Shown one piece after another: positions 63,196 through 64,000 of a stretch of DNA of 64,000 nt. Location: the NCBI RefSeq assembly GCF_001273835.1, contig NZ_JHEI01000144.1:62001-126000 (forward strand), in the 5' to 3' direction. The position numbers were made by a program, and so were the translations under genes. Positions within the stretch are counted from its first letter, which is position 1. Every line of letters starts with the position of its first letter. Origin of the DNA: Leucobacter celer subsp. astrifaciens (GTDB taxonomy: Bacteria; Actinomycetota; Actinomycetes; Actinomycetales; Microbacteriaceae). Under the pieces are notes generated by a model that was not told the DNA's origin, made no database searches, and saw nothing but the letters and a program-made list of their open reading frames with translations.

Positions 63196-64000
63196 CCCCC
63201 GTTCCGCCCACCCCGCGATCCGTACTCGCGATCGACCGTCTGTCCGTGGACTACCGTCTTCCGACGGGATCCGAGAATCGCGCCGTCGCGGAGGCCTCTC
63301 TGACCGTGGGCTCAGGGGAGTTCGTCGCGCTCGTCGGGGAATCGGGATCGGGCAAGAGCACGCTCGCAAAGGCCGTGGTGGGGCAATTGCCCGCGAGTGC
63401 GAGGATCGCGGCCGGGAGCAGCATCTCCATCGGTGCGCAGGAGATCGTCGGGGCCCCGGAGCGCACGCTGCGCGCGCTCCGAGGAGCTGCGATCGGTTTC
63501 GTTCCGCAGGATCCCCGGCGGGGGCTGCACCCCCTGCAGCGGATCGGTGCGCAGATCGTGGAGGCGCTGCGCGCGCACCGGCCGCTGAGTCGTGCCGCTG
63601 CCCGCGTGCGAGCCGAGCAACTGCTCGAACAGGTCGGGATCTCCGAACCCCGGCGGCGCGCGAATCAGTACCCCCACGAGTTCTCAGGCGGAATGCTGCA
63701 GCGCGTCCTGATCGCGATAGCGGTTGCCGGGGAACCGAGACTCATCGTCGCCGATGAGCCGACAAGCGCGCTCGATGCGACGGTGCAGCGGCAGATCCTC
63801 GACCTGCTCCGCTCGCTGTCGTCCGGGCAGGATCGCGGCCTCCTGCTCATCACGCACGATCTCTCCGTGGCGTCCCGGTACTCCGACACGTCGTACGTGA
63901 TGCGGCACGGCCGCATCATCGAGAACGGTGCTACGTCCACGGTGTTCGAGTACCCGCGGGAGGAGTACACGCGGGCGCTGATCCGGGCCTCGCCCCGGAT
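63192..64000 (+). CDS. Peptide/nickel-type ABC importer 2, ATPase (runs off the window)
   Basis: At least 269 codons with no stop before the window end. Walker A GESGSGKST, GFVPQDPRRGLHPLQRIGAQ, signature FSGGMLQRV, Walker [20 protein letters not shown] and YPREEYTRALIRASP. This is DppD-like; the C-terminal zinc-ligand-type end is about to be reached, so either the gene stops shortly or continues into a second fused ATPase domain, as in some DppDF fusions. GTG start at 63192 overlaps the permease stop. Confidence 0.88.
   Translation, partial: MTPVPPTPRSVLAIDRLSVDYRLPTGSENRAVAEASLTVGSGEFVALVGESGSGKSTLAKAVVGQLPASARIAAGSSISIGAQEIVGAPERTLRALRGAAIGFVPQDPRRGLHPLQRIGAQIVEALRAHRPLSRAAARVRAEQLLEQVGISEPRRRANQYPHEFSGGMLQRVLIAIAVAGEPRLIVADEPTSALDATVQRQILDLLRSLSSGQDRGLLLITHDLSVASRYSDTSYVMRHGRIIENGATSTVFEYPREEYTRALIRASPR

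Overview
The window is high-GC chromosomal DNA from an actinobacterium. The order menC / menB-menE-menA, GTG starts, 4-base start/stop overlaps, leaderless TANNNT promoters, many lipoprotein importers and serS next to a diacylglycerol kinase-like gene fit the family Microbacteriaceae. A Leucobacter-like genus is my guess from overall feel, not shown by any marker here. I see no rRNA, complete tRNA, CRISPR array, prophage or insertion sequence.

Layout. 1-4782: end of an acyl-CoA ligase gene, then menaquinone synthesis (menC on the minus strand; menB, menE, menA on the plus strand). 4783-10579: a regulated heterodimeric ABC drug-type exporter preceded by a 20-residue leader peptide, an MFS transporter and a small membrane-anchored coiled-coil protein. 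10580-13093: two overlapping GT4 glycosyltransferases. 13283-18373: a polar amino-acid ABC importer, divergent from a FadR-type GntR regulator and a cytoplasmic gamma-glutamyltranspeptidase, suggesting uptake and breakdown of gamma-glutamyl compounds. 18428-19204: a TSUP permease.

19396-35156 is a catabolic island with two parallel modules. Each has an Lrp-type regulator with two HTH domains, an amidase-signature enzyme and a complete ABC importer. Module 1 is amidase plus a PotABCD-like importer. Module 2 is a nitrate/sulfonate-type importer plus amidase, class III CoA-transferase and a fused acyl-CoA carboxyltransferase. The likely theme is import of amide substrates, hydrolysis, then CoA activation of the acid.

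35350-36705: an isochorismatase-like hydrolase and a NagD-like HAD phosphatase. 36891-47030: an IclR-linked locus with a complete peptide/nickel-type ABC importer on the minus strand, divergent from iclR, a 571-residue protein of unknown function, a 242-residue unknown, an M19 dipeptidase homologue lacking several metal ligands, and a RidA-like protein. This is the best candidate for an undescribed pathway. 47164-53361: housekeeping genes (pgm, pheA, lipid kinase, serS, Cof-type HAD). 53484-64000: a LysR regulator, a ketopantoate-reductase-like gene, an acyl-CoA-dehydrogenase-like flavoprotein, two NtaA/DszA-type flavin monooxygenases and a second peptide-type importer that runs off the window. 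It looks like an organosulfur or aminopolycarboxylate scavenging locus.

Non-coding structure is rich. There are long perfect palindromes at gene ends, two copies of one hairpin repeat family, a TTGAGCG-type intergenic repeat family, a 15-bp tandem array at the end of pgm, a tRNA-Lys-like segment inside menC, and at least six promoters whose -10 box lies 6-7 bases from the start codon.
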